Below, piece by piece: positions 22,292-30,239 of a DNA stretch of 48,229 bases. Below the pieces are notes generated by a model. The model did not search any database. It saw only the letters and a program-made list of their open reading frames with translations, and was not told the DNA's origin. A program made the position numbers and the translations under genes. How positions within the stretch are numbered: position 1 is the first letter of the stretch; every line of letters starts with the position of its first letter. Source of the stretch: Borrelia coriaceae (lineage in GTDB: Bacteria > Spirochaetota > Spirochaetia > Borreliales > Borreliaceae); assembly GCF_023035295.1 (NCBI RefSeq), contig NZ_CP075081.1, positions 1-48,229 on the forward strand, in the 5' to 3' direction.

Positions 22292-22840
22292 ATGAAGGAT
22301 ATTACAACAAATGATCCAGTTATAACTAATACTGATCTATCAATTGAACAACAAAATGACGACTCAATGAATCGTTATGGTTTATTAAAAGAACAGTTAA
22401 AGACTAGCTTTAGCAATGAAGTCTACAATAGAGTACAGACTATGAAAATATTAAAGGAAATTAGAGATAATGAGTATTATAAGATTGATGGCTATAAAAC
22501 CTTTGATGCCTTTATAAAAGATTATAAATTAGCTAAAACACAAGTTTATGATTATTTAAGAGTAGCAGCTGCTATAGAAGATGGTGTAGTTGAAGAAGAT
22601 TATTTATTAAAGCATGGGTTTAAAAATACTGTGATGCTCTTAAGAAATAAAAGTTCAAAAACGATAAGAAGATCTAAAATAAATCCAATAAAACCATTAA
22701 GATTTCAACTTAAAAAGAAAGATAGTTATGATTTTTATAAGAAAAATGCAAGACTTACGAGTTTCATTTTAGATGAAATTTTTCAAAATAGAAAAGATTG
22801 GCTTGATATACTTGTAGATCAGTTTAACTCATTGAAATGA
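22292..22840 (+). CDS. PF49 partition-locus protein, unit B
   Basis: A 182-residue PF49 protein with the family landmarks QTMKILKEIRDNEYYKIDGYKTFDAFIKDY, AKTQVYDYLRVAAAIEDG and PIKPLRFQLKKKDSYDFYKKNARLTSF. Start taken at ATG 22292, six bases after GTGGAGG; an in-frame ATG at 22235 would add 19 residues but has no site. Compared with unit A, the C-terminal block is nearly the same and the N-terminal half is different, which fits type-specific DNA binding. Confidence 0.83.
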   Translation: MKDITTNDPVITNTDLSIEQQNDDSMNRYGLLKEQLKTSFSNEVYNRVQTMKILKEIRDNEYYKIDGYKTFDAFIKDYKLAKTQVYDYLRVAAAIEDGVVEEDYLLKHGFKNTVMLLRNKSSKTIRRSKINPIKPLRFQLKKKDSYDFYKKNARLTSFILDEIFQNRKDWLDILVDQFNSLK

Positions 22841-22923
22841 TTTTGAATAAGTAATAATTTAATTATTAGCAAAATTAAAGATGATTGATTTTATTTGAAA
22901 ATTGTTGTATTTTGATTATTATC

Positions 22924-23028
22924 GTAGCATTTGTTGTTTCTCAATAGGCTACCTTTAATGTTCGCTATAGGTGTACTTTTAGAGCTTAACTAGGTATTTT
23001 ATTCAAGAATGCTTAGTTAAGCTCTAAA
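22924..23028 (+). other. two conserved stem-loops between PF49 and ERF, unit B
   Basis: Counterpart of 3128-3228. Stem 1 pairs GTAGC (22924-22928) with GCTAC (22948-22952). Stem 2 pairs 22978-22998 with 23008-23028, all 21 positions paired with two G-T. Bases differ from unit A at many paired positions yet pairing is kept. ATGTTCG between the two stems is identical in both units. Here stem 2 is not followed by a T run, so a plain terminator does not explain both copies. Confidence 0.65.
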
Positions 23029-23066
23029 TGTTTACCCATAAATTTAACAAAAAACCATTTAAATAA

Positions 23067-23094
23067 TTGACAAAAACAATTTTTGATATATATT
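23067..23094 (+). promoter_or_regulatory. promoter/operator of ERF gene, unit B
   Basis: TTGACA (23067-23072), 16-base spacer, TATATT (23089-23094). CAAAAA-CAA-TTTTTG (23071-23085) is a dyad overlapping the -35. The same element on the opposite strand precedes the exonuclease gene at 20286, so both recombination genes flanking par locus B likely share control. Confidence 0.65.
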
Positions 23095-23122
23095 TATTAG
23101 TAATATTAGAGGAGCTGAAATT

Positions 23123-24163
23123 ATGAAAAACAAAATGGGTAAAGCAAATAAAAACTTAAAAAGAGAAGAGGTTAAAGATACAGTAACAAGCAGTCAAAAT
23201 ATAGTAACAAATGAAAATCAAGCAAAGATAGACTTTCTAAAGTCATTACACAGTCTACAAATGAGTTTAAGTGGTGTAGGTAAGAATCTTAATGGGTATA
23301 GATATCAGAATTTTAATGAAATCATAAGAGAAATTAAGCATGTTATAAGAGACAATAATTTAGATATTGATTTTACACAATGTCCAACTTTAAAAAGTTT
23401 TGATGGACATTTGATTAATGTTATTACAACAACATTTTATAGTCCTAGCAGTGGGTATAGCCAGTCATTTGATACACCAATATATACAGAGGAATTAACC
23501 TCAACTGGAGTAAAGAATCAGAATACACTTCTACAACTTGTAGGTTCATATATAACATATTTTAAAAGGTATGCACTTGTGTCTTATCTTTTAATTGAAA
23601 GTGAAGTTGATACTGATGCATGTTCTTTAGAAAGTCTTCAAGGTGATGGTAATGAAGGCCAGCTTAATGGTGTGGGTGGGGGTTCTGTAGAAGGTTTTAA
23701 AGGAAATAATAATGCTAGTTTTAAAGGAACCAGTGCTAAAAGACCAACTGCTAAGAGAGTAGCAAAGACTCAGTCTGTTAGGGAAGGTAATAAGCTTCCT
23801 AAATGTGTACCTATTAAATATGCTTATTATAGGAATTTACTTCAAGCATCTAAGAGAATGCATTCACAATTAGATAATACTCCTTTTGATAGTCTAGAAA
23901 TGATAGATAAGTTTTTACATCAATTACAAGAAGAAGATGATTCTAATATACTTAATTATTTTGAAAACAAACCAGAGCTTAAAACAGTAGGGTACTGGAC
24001 ACGATTATTAAATTGTTATTTAAAAAAAACAGAGTCTGATCCAGGAGTTGTAGAAGGGTTTTCTAAATTTCTAGTGTGTAGAGAACCTAAATATGGTCAA
24101 AGTCCATTAAGGCTTTTTGGATCTATAGCTAGTGATGAGAATTTTAGTTACCTATGTAAATAG
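23123..24163 (+). CDS. ERF-family single-strand annealing protein, unit B
   Basis: A 346-residue ERF protein, intact. The core (about residues 28-170) is over 90% identical to unit A; the N-terminal 25 residues and the Gly/Ser/Lys-rich linker (about 175-215) differ. A few substitutions in conserved positions (GYRYQNFNEI, ITYFKRYALVSYLLIE) look tolerable. Start ATG follows GAGGAG. It is the second ERF on the replicon; together with the intact exonuclease at 46702-48042 it would form the recombination pair. Confidence 0.85.
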   Translation: MKNKMGKANKNLKREEVKDTVTSSQNIVTNENQAKIDFLKSLHSLQMSLSGVGKNLNGYRYQNFNEIIREIKHVIRDNNLDIDFTQCPTLKSFDGHLINVITTTFYSPSSGYSQSFDTPIYTEELTSTGVKNQNTLLQLVGSYITYFKRYALVSYLLIESEVDTDACSLESLQGDGNEGQLNGVGGGSVEGFKGNNNASFKGTSAKRPTAKRVAKTQSVREGNKLPKCVPIKYAYYRNLLQASKRMHSQLDNTPFDSLEMIDKFLHQLQEEDDSNILNYFENKPELKTVGYWTRLLNCYLKKTESDPGVVEGFSKFLVCREPKYGQSPLRLFGSIASDENFSYLCK

Positions 24164-24193
24164 GGTGTGTAATTTTAACCTCTATTTATTATA

Positions 24194-24218
24194 AAGATAA
24201 GCCTTCAAGGCTTATCTT
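24194..24218. terminator. bidirectional terminator between ERF and lysis cluster, unit B
   Basis: A 10-bp stem AAGATAAGCC/GGCTTATCTT with loop TTCAA between convergent genes, with AT-rich flanks. Same element as at 4451-4477. Confidence 0.72.
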
Positions 24219-24229
24219 ATTATACTTAT

Positions 24230-24583
24230 TTAGTTTTTTAATTTCGAATACTTGTTGTACACTATTTGTACAATAGGTTTAGTGACTTGAATGTATTTTT
24301 GAAACAAGTTTATATTAAACATTAAATCATCAGTTGTGTGGTCTGATTTAAGTGTGGAAGCATCAAAATAAGTAAACTTGGGATAATTTGGGTCATTAAC
24401 CTTTTTCTTTGTTCTAGTTAAAAATACTTGTAAATACATAACATAATCAGATAATTTAGCTTCATATGCATTTAACTCTGTAAGAGTTTGTCCTTTAGGT
24501 GGTGTTGGTTCTTCTGTTAGTGATGCTATTGTTGTACATGATAATATCAGTGTTAAAAAAGTTAGATTTATAAGTTTTTTCAT
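24230..24583 (-). CDS. small lipoprotein at end of late operon, unit B
   Basis: A 117-residue putative lipoprotein, about 95% identical to the unit A copy, with the same signal peptide and Cys16. Here the start codon is ATG instead of TTG, after the same GGAGG. Last gene of the lysis cluster. Confidence 0.75.
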   Translation of the reverse strand: MKKLINLTFLTLILSCTTIASLTEEPTPPKGQTLTELNAYEAKLSDYVMYLQVFLTRTKKKVNDPNYPKFTYFDASTLKSDHTTDDLMFNINLFQKYIQVTKPIVQIVYNKYSKLKN

Positions 24584-24584
24584 A

Positions 24585-24920
24585 TTAAGCCTCCTTTAAC
24601 ATTTTGATGTAAGTACTCATTATTTTGTTGCGTTTAGATCTAAGTTGAGATATGTATTTTGAAATCTCTTTAGAATCATCAGTAGTCTCTATTATTTCAA
24701 TATTGATTCTTAGTATTTCTTCAATTTCAGATAGTAGTTTTATAGCTTCCTTTTGTTCCATTTGATATATACTGGCCTCATATAGACTGTAAAAGTAATT
24801 GACTACTTTAGTAAAAATATTAATGTATGTGACAGTATTCTTGTTTTGATTATTGCTTTTAATCATATCTGTAAATTTATTTAAAATCTCAACACTAGTT
24901 TTAGCAGTGCTTAATTTCAT
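24585..24920 (-). CDS. conserved cp32 late protein next to holin, unit B
   Basis: A 111-residue helical protein like 4835-5170. In this unit its start overlaps the stop of blyA rather than of blyB by four bases, because blyB is missing. The coupling signal is thus kept across the deletion. Confidence 0.73.
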   Translation of the reverse strand: MKLSTAKTSVEILNKFTDMIKSNNQNKNTVTYINIFTKVVNYFYSLYEASIYQMEQKEAIKLLSEIEEILRINIEIIETTDDSKEISKYISQLRSKRNKIMSTYIKMLKEA

Positions 24921-25114
24921 TTGTTCTCCTTATCATTTTTGTCTTTATCATTTGTTTTTATCTTATTTGCTATGATATTTAGCATATCTTTAATTGTTGG
25001 TTTGAAGATTAAACCAATACCTAAGATAAAAATACCAATAATAATTAATTTCACTTCATTGACACTTATCAGCTGAAGTAAAAAGTCTAATAAATTGTTA
25101 TTGACTTCATTCAA
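24917..25114 (-). CDS. blyA: BlyA-type holin, unit B
   Basis: A 65-residue holin of the same length as the unit A copy: hydrophobic segment LIIIGIFILGIGLIF (about 22-38), then KPTIKDMLNIIANKI and the charged tail KTNDKDKNDKENK. Start taken at TTG 25114: GAGG is seven bases upstream and the product then aligns with unit A from residue 1 (MNEVNNNL against MNDTNINNL). The in-frame ATG at 25129 has no ribosome-binding site and would include the GAGG in the coding region. No blyB follows. Confidence 0.78.
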   Translation of the reverse strand: MNEVNNNLLDFLLQLISVNEVKLIIIGIFILGIGLIFKPTIKDMLNIIANKIKTNDKDKNDKENK

Positions 25115-25207
25115 GTTATCACCTCTCATTTAATATTTAAAATTGGTAAGCTACAACTATACATCAATATAGCAAAAACAAAAGTTAAAAAATCAAAAAA
25201 TTGTAAA

Positions 25208-26080
25208 TTACAATTTAACAAGCAAAGGGGTACCACTGACGTTCTTTTGCATGTACCAACCTTCTAAGATGTTCCCATGAAAACCCACACCCCCGTTTAC
25301 ACTTGAAAGCCTAAATAAACCTCTTTTTTGAGAAGAAGAAGAATATCTATATTTAATGCTTACTATTTTATTCGCTTCTCGATGTGAACTAGATATTGCT
25401 TCAACCTTGACAATTAAATATATGGGTTTATCATCATCAGAACTATCTGCTTCTATAATAATCTCAGCATGTTGATTTCTTTTATCTGAATCCTCAAAAT
25501 CAAAAATGTAACGACCGTATTTTAGACTAGACATGGATACAGTGTTTCTATAATATCCATCACCACTACTATAACTAGGTGGTTTGATTGTAGTAGTACT
25601 ATTTATATTAAAGCTACTGCTAAGGCCAGTAAGGTGTTTTTGTACTTTTATTTTTTTAAAGGATGAATAGCCATAGAGAGTTATGAATGAATGATCATCA
25701 GTTAAAGATGATTCTTGAGATAAACTATCTGTAAAAGCATCTTTAGCTTGTGATTTGATAGTATCCATAACACCCGATTCATTTTATTTCAATTTATTCG
25801 TAACTTTTTGATAAACTTGGTCTATAAATGATTGATCTTCTAATAGTTCTTTAGCAATAGTATTTTTAATGATTGTTTTAAAATAATCAAGTCCTGTTTT
25901 TTCAAAGGTTTCTTTATTAAAATTTGTAAGAAAATTTTTTATAGTAATAGCATTACAAGCTGAAAATCCATCATCTAATACTAAAAGGTCAGTAAGTTCA
26001 AATTTGCTTACTCTATTAAGGTCTTTGATTTCAATAGCATCATCATACTGTATAACATCTTGTTGTTCTTGATTTGGCAT
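25208..26080 (-). pseudogene. DUF685-type tail protein, interrupted by TAA, unit B
   Basis: A 291-codon frame with one in-frame TAA at 25786-25784. The N-terminal part (98 residues) has IEIKDLNRVSKFELTDLLVLDDGFSACNAITIKNFL. After the stop the frame continues NESGVMDTIKSQAKDAF... with SSDDDKPIYLIVKVE and EGWYMQKNVSGTPLLVKL. A restart at ATG 25768 would give a 186-residue C-terminal protein, but no clear ribosome-binding site precedes it. The stop is at another position than in unit A, so the two copies were interrupted independently. Confidence 0.75.
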
Positions 26081-26095
26081 AAAATCTCCTTTTTG

Positions 26096-26703
26096 TTATG
26101 TTTTAAATTGCTTTATATATTGATTTTTATGGTTTTGTATCCTTAATACCCTTCCAATTGGAATAAGCTTTTTAATGAATGCGTAAATTGAATTCTCATA
26201 ACCTTTAGGAAGCAATCTTATAGTCCAATATTTTCTTACAATCTGTCCATTCTTTTTAGTTCTGAAAATAATTCTTTTATGTGGATATCCCCCTTTTTAG
26301 TACTACCTACAATTAATACAATGAAATTAGTTTTAATGTGATTTTTAAGTTTGATATTAATAACACCGGGTGCTGTAGTAGTAGGTTCAACATCAACATT
26401 AAGAAATGCCTTAAATAGCCTTATAAATGACTCATGAGTTCCAATATGACGAAGAGCAAAGATTACACTGTCAATATTATTGGCAAGCATTTCAAGTGAT
26501 TGGCTTCTTGAATAAATGATTTGTAATATATCACATAACCAAAATGCTATAAATCTTGAATTTAGATATTGGCTAGCATTAATATCTTCAAAATTAGCAA
26601 TAAGGTCTTTAACTTCTGTAATGACTTGGTTTATAAATGCAATTTCAGTATCTATTATTTTTTCAACTTGACTATCTTTAAGAAATGACGGTGTTTTGAT
26701 CAT
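26096..26703 (-). pseudogene. DUF735-type baseplate/tail protein, frameshifted, unit B
   Basis: Starts MIKTPSFLKDSQVEKIIDTEIAF; the zero frame ends at 26236 after ...KKGDIHIKELFSELKRMDRL. One frame over, the sequence continues as IIFRTKKNGQIVRKYW...LPKGYENSIYAFIKKLIPIGR to TAA at 26096, which matches the end of the chimeric unit A gene (LPKGYAESIYTFLKNLIPIGR). A one-base loss in the A run near 26274-26277 explains this. Position after the baseplate J-like gene suggests a tail protein I-like role. Confidence 0.78.
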
Positions 26704-26717
26704 ATAATTTCCTTTTT

Positions 26718-27599
26718 TTATGAAGTAATATCAATTAAGAGCCTATCAGCAGTGAAATCTAAATCAAGGATTTCATTTGGTTTAATTTGTATATCCTTAT
26801 TTGTTTTAAAATGGCTTTTACTAATCTCATTAATTTTTGTATTCAAATTGTTTTTTATTGCAATAGAAACATCAATACAGTGCATACCCTTAATTTCATT
26901 AACGGGAGCAAAAAAATCTTGATATTCAAAGCTAATACCCATATCTCCATAATTATTATTTTTAATTCGAGTATAAATTTCCCTAATTCTAGAATCAATG
27001 TTTAGATAAATGTGATTTTCAAGCCTTACTTTATATTTACTCTTAAGATAAGCATATTTGCGTTTACCAATTGATATTTTGTAATCAATTTTTTGATTAT
27101 TTTCATTCATTCCATCTATGAGAATATTGCCTTGAAAGACAGTACCAACGGGACATGTAAAATAAAGTGCTTCCCAAATTTGAGCTTTAAGATTAGAGTC
27201 TGTGATTTGATTTTTCCTTGAATTTGTAAGTGAATCATCTAATATCACGTAAATATTAGCTTTACCAGCTTCACTTGTAATATTTACATTATAAATCCCA
27301 TTAATCTTAAGTAATGCACTCTTTACAGCCTCATAAGTAGTACTTTTAATACTTATGTGTTTTTGTATATCATTCCAATAAGGGGGGTCTGGCTTTAGCA
27401 AATTGAATAGTTTGTTAACTTAATTCATTAACTCATATTCTTTTAAAGAAAGGGATATTGCAATAATGTTGTAAATAGAAGATGGGTCATCATTAATTAC
27501 AATTCCATATGTATCTCTTAAGTATTCACGCTTCATATCAATTATTTGTTGTATTTCTTGTTTTGAAAAACCATAATCAGAATCAAATAATATGCTCAT
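26718..27599 (-). pseudogene. DUF276 baseplate J-like protein, interrupted by TAA, unit B
   Basis: A 293-codon continuous frame from ATG 27599 (MSILFDSDYGFSKQEIQQIIDMKREYL...), with one TAA at 27422-27420. After the stop, VNKLFNLLKPDPPYWNDIQKHISIKS... runs on to 26718 in the same frame. DUF276 proteins of cp32 are about this length and sit between the gp25-like and DUF735 genes as baseplate J counterparts. A Gln codon (CAA) at the stop is the simplest ancestor, but there is no second copy here to prove it. A TTG restart at 27401 lacks a clear site. Confidence 0.75.
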
Positions 27600-27928
27600 A
27601 TTGCAATCTCCATATCCAAAGTGTCATTTGGAAAATAAAATGTAATGTTCATTGCGTTTTTTAAGATAATTGTTTTGATTTTGATAACATCAATTTTAAG
27701 TTCTTGTATGATACTTGAGAAGTAAGTTTCAATTTGTAATAGAGAACTTGTCTTTGCAAACTTTGTGAAGAATACATAATCAAATCCCCAACTTGGGGCA
27801 TATTGAAGACTACCTTTTGGTGTCTTTAGAAAAAGGAATAAACGTTGTTTTTGTTCATTTATCCCATTAGTTAACACTAGATCATTTTTGAAAAGTAAAT
27901 TAAATTGATTATCGATCTGTATATCCAA
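27596..27928 (-). CDS. baseplate gp25/DUF2634-like protein, unit B
   Basis: A 110-residue protein (MDIQIDNQFNLLFKNDLVLTNGINEQKQRLFLFLKTPKGSLQYAPSWGFDYVFF...). The pattern 'DL.l.nG..e..Qrl...L.t.kG...y.p.wG.d' is that of the DUF2634/gp25-like baseplate wedge family, and the gene precedes the baseplate J-like gene as in contractile-tail phages. Start is TTG at 27928, seven bases after GAGGG. It overlaps the DUF276 start by four bases. Confidence 0.72.
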   Translation of the reverse strand: MDIQIDNQFNLLFKNDLVLTNGINEQKQRLFLFLKTPKGSLQYAPSWGFDYVFFTKFAKTSSLLQIETYFSSIIQELKIDVIKIKTIILKNAMNITFYFPNDTLDMEIAI

Positions 27929-27975
27929 TCTTTAACCCTCAATCTATGAAGTATATTCCTTTTTTAGCAAAAACT

Positions 27976-28518
27976 TTATTTTAATAACATGTTTATTTTA
28001 GTTGTAATATTTGGGATATTAGTATAAAAACTAGGTTCTACTGTAGCCTGCCCAGTGACTCTTAAATTGTATAGACACGAAACAATTTCTTCTAATACTT
28101 CTCTTAAACTTGTATTGTTAGCTTTAATATCAATGGGGTTTTGTATGTCAATTTCAAAGTCATTAACCTTAATGGCAGCATTTTGCATATCAACTGGTCT
28201 TAGAATGTAGAAGTAGTTTTTATCAAAGTAATTGTCATCATTTTCATCAAAAAGGTTAATACTACTTTGAAGAAGTATAACTTTGTCATCTTCTTTAAGA
28301 TTAAAATGCATATTGGATATATTACGTGTCTTAATCTCTAAGTCATCATATCCAGTTAATAAAACAATACCGTCTTGAGTAGAGATGTTAAATGATTTGA
28401 TAATTCCTATTTTAGATATGAATATATTTTTATAAGTCCATAGTTTTATCTCTTCTTGTGTTAATGCTGATCCTTTCATTTGGCTATTCATTCTGTATAA
28501 TTCATAATTAATATGCAT
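27976..28518 (-). CDS. DUF777-type tail/baseplate protein, unit B
   Basis: A 180-residue protein of the cp32 tail module, by order and pattern the Borrelia DUF777 family. It has MHINYELYRMNSQMKGSALTQEEIKLW at the start and a β-rich middle (GIIKSFNISTQDGIVLLTGYDDLEIKTRNISNM), which is compatible with an OB-like baseplate spike/assembly protein. It is followed by LREVLEEIVSCLYNLRVTGQATVEPSFY, which resembles the C-terminal 'l..l...L..l...G' of phage Gp138-like spike proteins. Single copy in the window: unit A lost it. Confidence 0.68.
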   Translation of the reverse strand: MHINYELYRMNSQMKGSALTQEEIKLWTYKNIFISKIGIIKSFNISTQDGIVLLTGYDDLEIKTRNISNMHFNLKEDDKVILLQSSINLFDENDDNYFDKNYFYILRPVDMQNAAIKVNDFEIDIQNPIDIKANNTSLREVLEEIVSCLYNLRVTGQATVEPSFYTNIPNITTKINMLLK

Positions 28519-29595
28519 TTATTTAGCTTCTCCTTTAATATTTAAATAATTAGAATCATCATAAAGCTTAAGAAAAAGTGAACACTTACCATTATTGCTT
28601 AACGTAGCATTAGTCTGTAGGATACTTGTCTTGATTTCTTTGCCAAGTCCATCAATAAATTTAACTTTATTCCCAACTTGAAGTTTATGTGTGTACATAA
28701 TCTTTGCATTCCAATATATAAGTCTTATATTCCTAGTACTTCCAATAGTAATTTCTTGTTGTGGGATGAATTCAAGTCCAAAATCTTCAAGTGATAAGTA
28801 CTGTGTAGCTTGTTCTTGAGGTGTAGCATTAGTAAAAATGTAATTGCATTCAACATGACTGATTCCCAAAGCTGCTTCTTTAATAAGTTGTTCATGCCCT
28901 TTAATTCCAATATCTGTTCTAACACTTTGTACATACTTTTTAGTTATTTTTTCAATAAACTCAAGAGGGGTGTTTGCATTAAAACTTTCAGTTAGAATTT
29001 GATTTCTATCCTTATAACTCATATTGATGATATTTCTATTAGGAAAAGCTTTCTTAATTGCATTTTCTACAGTCATTCCTTGAAACTGATTTATTTCAAG
29101 CTTACGATTGAAATAGTTACTCTTTGTTGCTAAATGAATTTCAAGATCAACACTAAAATCACCACTGGTGTAATCAGTGCTCATTGGAACACCAAGATAG
29201 CCTGCCATGATAAAATCATAATCTTTAGAATCCCAAAACTTTTTATAAGATATTCTTACAATATCTCCTTCATTTACATTTTCAGTAAAATCTATGTTTA
29301 AGTTCCAAATAGTTAGTTTGCCTTTTTTTCCACATACATAGTTATTACTTGAATAAGTATCAGATATTGATATGTCGATATATATTCCATCTTCAGTTAA
29401 AATTACAATTTTGGGTTTTTCTTCTGATTTAGCATTTTCATTTTCATTTGGATTTGTAGGATCATTAGGCTGGGCTTTATGTTTATTAGGCTGAACTGTA
29501 GGTTTATTAGGCTTATTTGTAGGATCATTAGGCTGAGCTTTATTTGAACTAAAGAATTCAATTTTAAAATCATATTTGATAAGTCTAGATTCCAT
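28519..29595 (-). CDS. DUF693-type tail protein, unit B
   Basis: A 358-residue protein at the place of the late-control/hub protein of contractile tails; I take it as Borrelia DUF693. Near the N-terminus there is a Pro/Asn/Lys-rich repeat tract (about 17-60, units like AQPNDPTN and KPNKP), then a β-rich domain (ISDTYSSNNYVCGKKGKLTIWNLNID), GDIVRISYKKFWDSKDYDFIMAGYLG, and a long C-terminal domain. The stop abuts the next gene. Only one copy is in the window. Confidence 0.7.
   Translation of the reverse strand: MESRLIKYDFKIEFFSSNKAQPNDPTNKPNKPTVQPNKHKAQPNDPTNPNENENAKSEEKPKIVILTEDGIYIDISISDTYSSNNYVCGKKGKLTIWNLNIDFTENVNEGDIVRISYKKFWDSKDYDFIMAGYLGVPMSTDYTSGDFSVDLEIHLATKSNYFNRKLEINQFQGMTVENAIKKAFPNRNIINMSYKDRNQILTESFNANTPLEFIEKITKKYVQSVRTDIGIKGHEQLIKEAALGISHVECNYIFTNATPQEQATQYLSLEDFGLEFIPQQEITIGSTRNIRLIYWNAKIMYTHKLQVGNKVKFIDGLGKEIKTSILQTNATLSNNGKCSLFLKLYDDSNYLNIKGEAK
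29459..29543 (-). repeat. Pro/Asn-coding short repeats in DUF693 gene
   Basis: Imperfect direct repeats of units such as GGATCATTAGGCTG and GTTTATTAGGCTG (plus-strand reading) encode QPNDPTN and KPNKPTVQPNK. Such a tract can change length by slippage. Confidence 0.7.
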
Positions 29596-29599
29596 AATA

Positions 29600-30235
29600 T
29601 CATCCCTTATATACTTGAAATGTTTTAAGAACTTCTAATGTAAGACTAATTTCAACCTCATCAAGGTATACTGTGTCTCTAAGTGTAAGAGATGTAATGG
29701 CAACTACGCCTCTAAATCCTAAAGATGGGCTGTACAGAGTAAATGGTACACTTGCTTCAACTCTATTAATAAGTTGTTGTTTTGATAAATTACTAGTATG
29801 TGGAAAAATTGACCTGCCCGATGCGTTATTAACTGACCATTCAAGCATTTCTTTATATGCACTGGTTAGTATTCCATTATTTAATGTGATAATTTCACCA
29901 GTGAAAATTGGATTGTAGCTTACATATCCTGCTTTGCGTGTGTAGTAGTCAATTACGGGCCTTTTAGAGCATGTTGTACTATAGCTTGAACTTATCAGTT
30001 CAGTTTTAGGTAAAATAAAAAAACCTTGTGGTACGTATCCAAGTCCCTTAAAGTCCATTCTTGGACATAGAATTAAGAAATTATATGCCATAAACACACT
30101 AGAAAACTCATTAAATGTTTCTTTAAGAATACTTGTCACTTGAGATGGCGTGAGATTTAAGAAATCTAGTGTTGCCTTTACTGGTGATGCGTCTTTATAT
30201 TGATGAATAAAATCTGTTGTAAATTGTGATATCAT
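29600..30235 (-). CDS. DUF792-type tail protein, unit B
   Basis: A 211-residue cp32 tail protein between tape measure and the DUF693 gene, matching DUF792 by position. It begins MISQFTTDFIHQYKDASPVKATLDFLNLTPSQVTSILKETFNEF. The C-terminal half (LYSPSLGFRGVVAITSLTLRDTVYLDEVEISLTLEVLKTFQVYKG) is β-rich and ends like LysM-less tail-hub adaptor proteins that contact the baseplate. No catalytic motif. Four bases separate it from the tape measure gene. Confidence 0.7.
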   Translation of the reverse strand: MISQFTTDFIHQYKDASPVKATLDFLNLTPSQVTSILKETFNEFSSVFMAYNFLILCPRMDFKGLGYVPQGFFILPKTELISSSYSTTCSKRPVIDYYTRKAGYVSYNPIFTGEIITLNNGILTSAYKEMLEWSVNNASGRSIFPHTSNLSKQQLINRVEASVPFTLYSPSLGFRGVVAITSLTLRDTVYLDEVEISLTLEVLKTFQVYKG

Positions 30236-30239
30236 ACTT

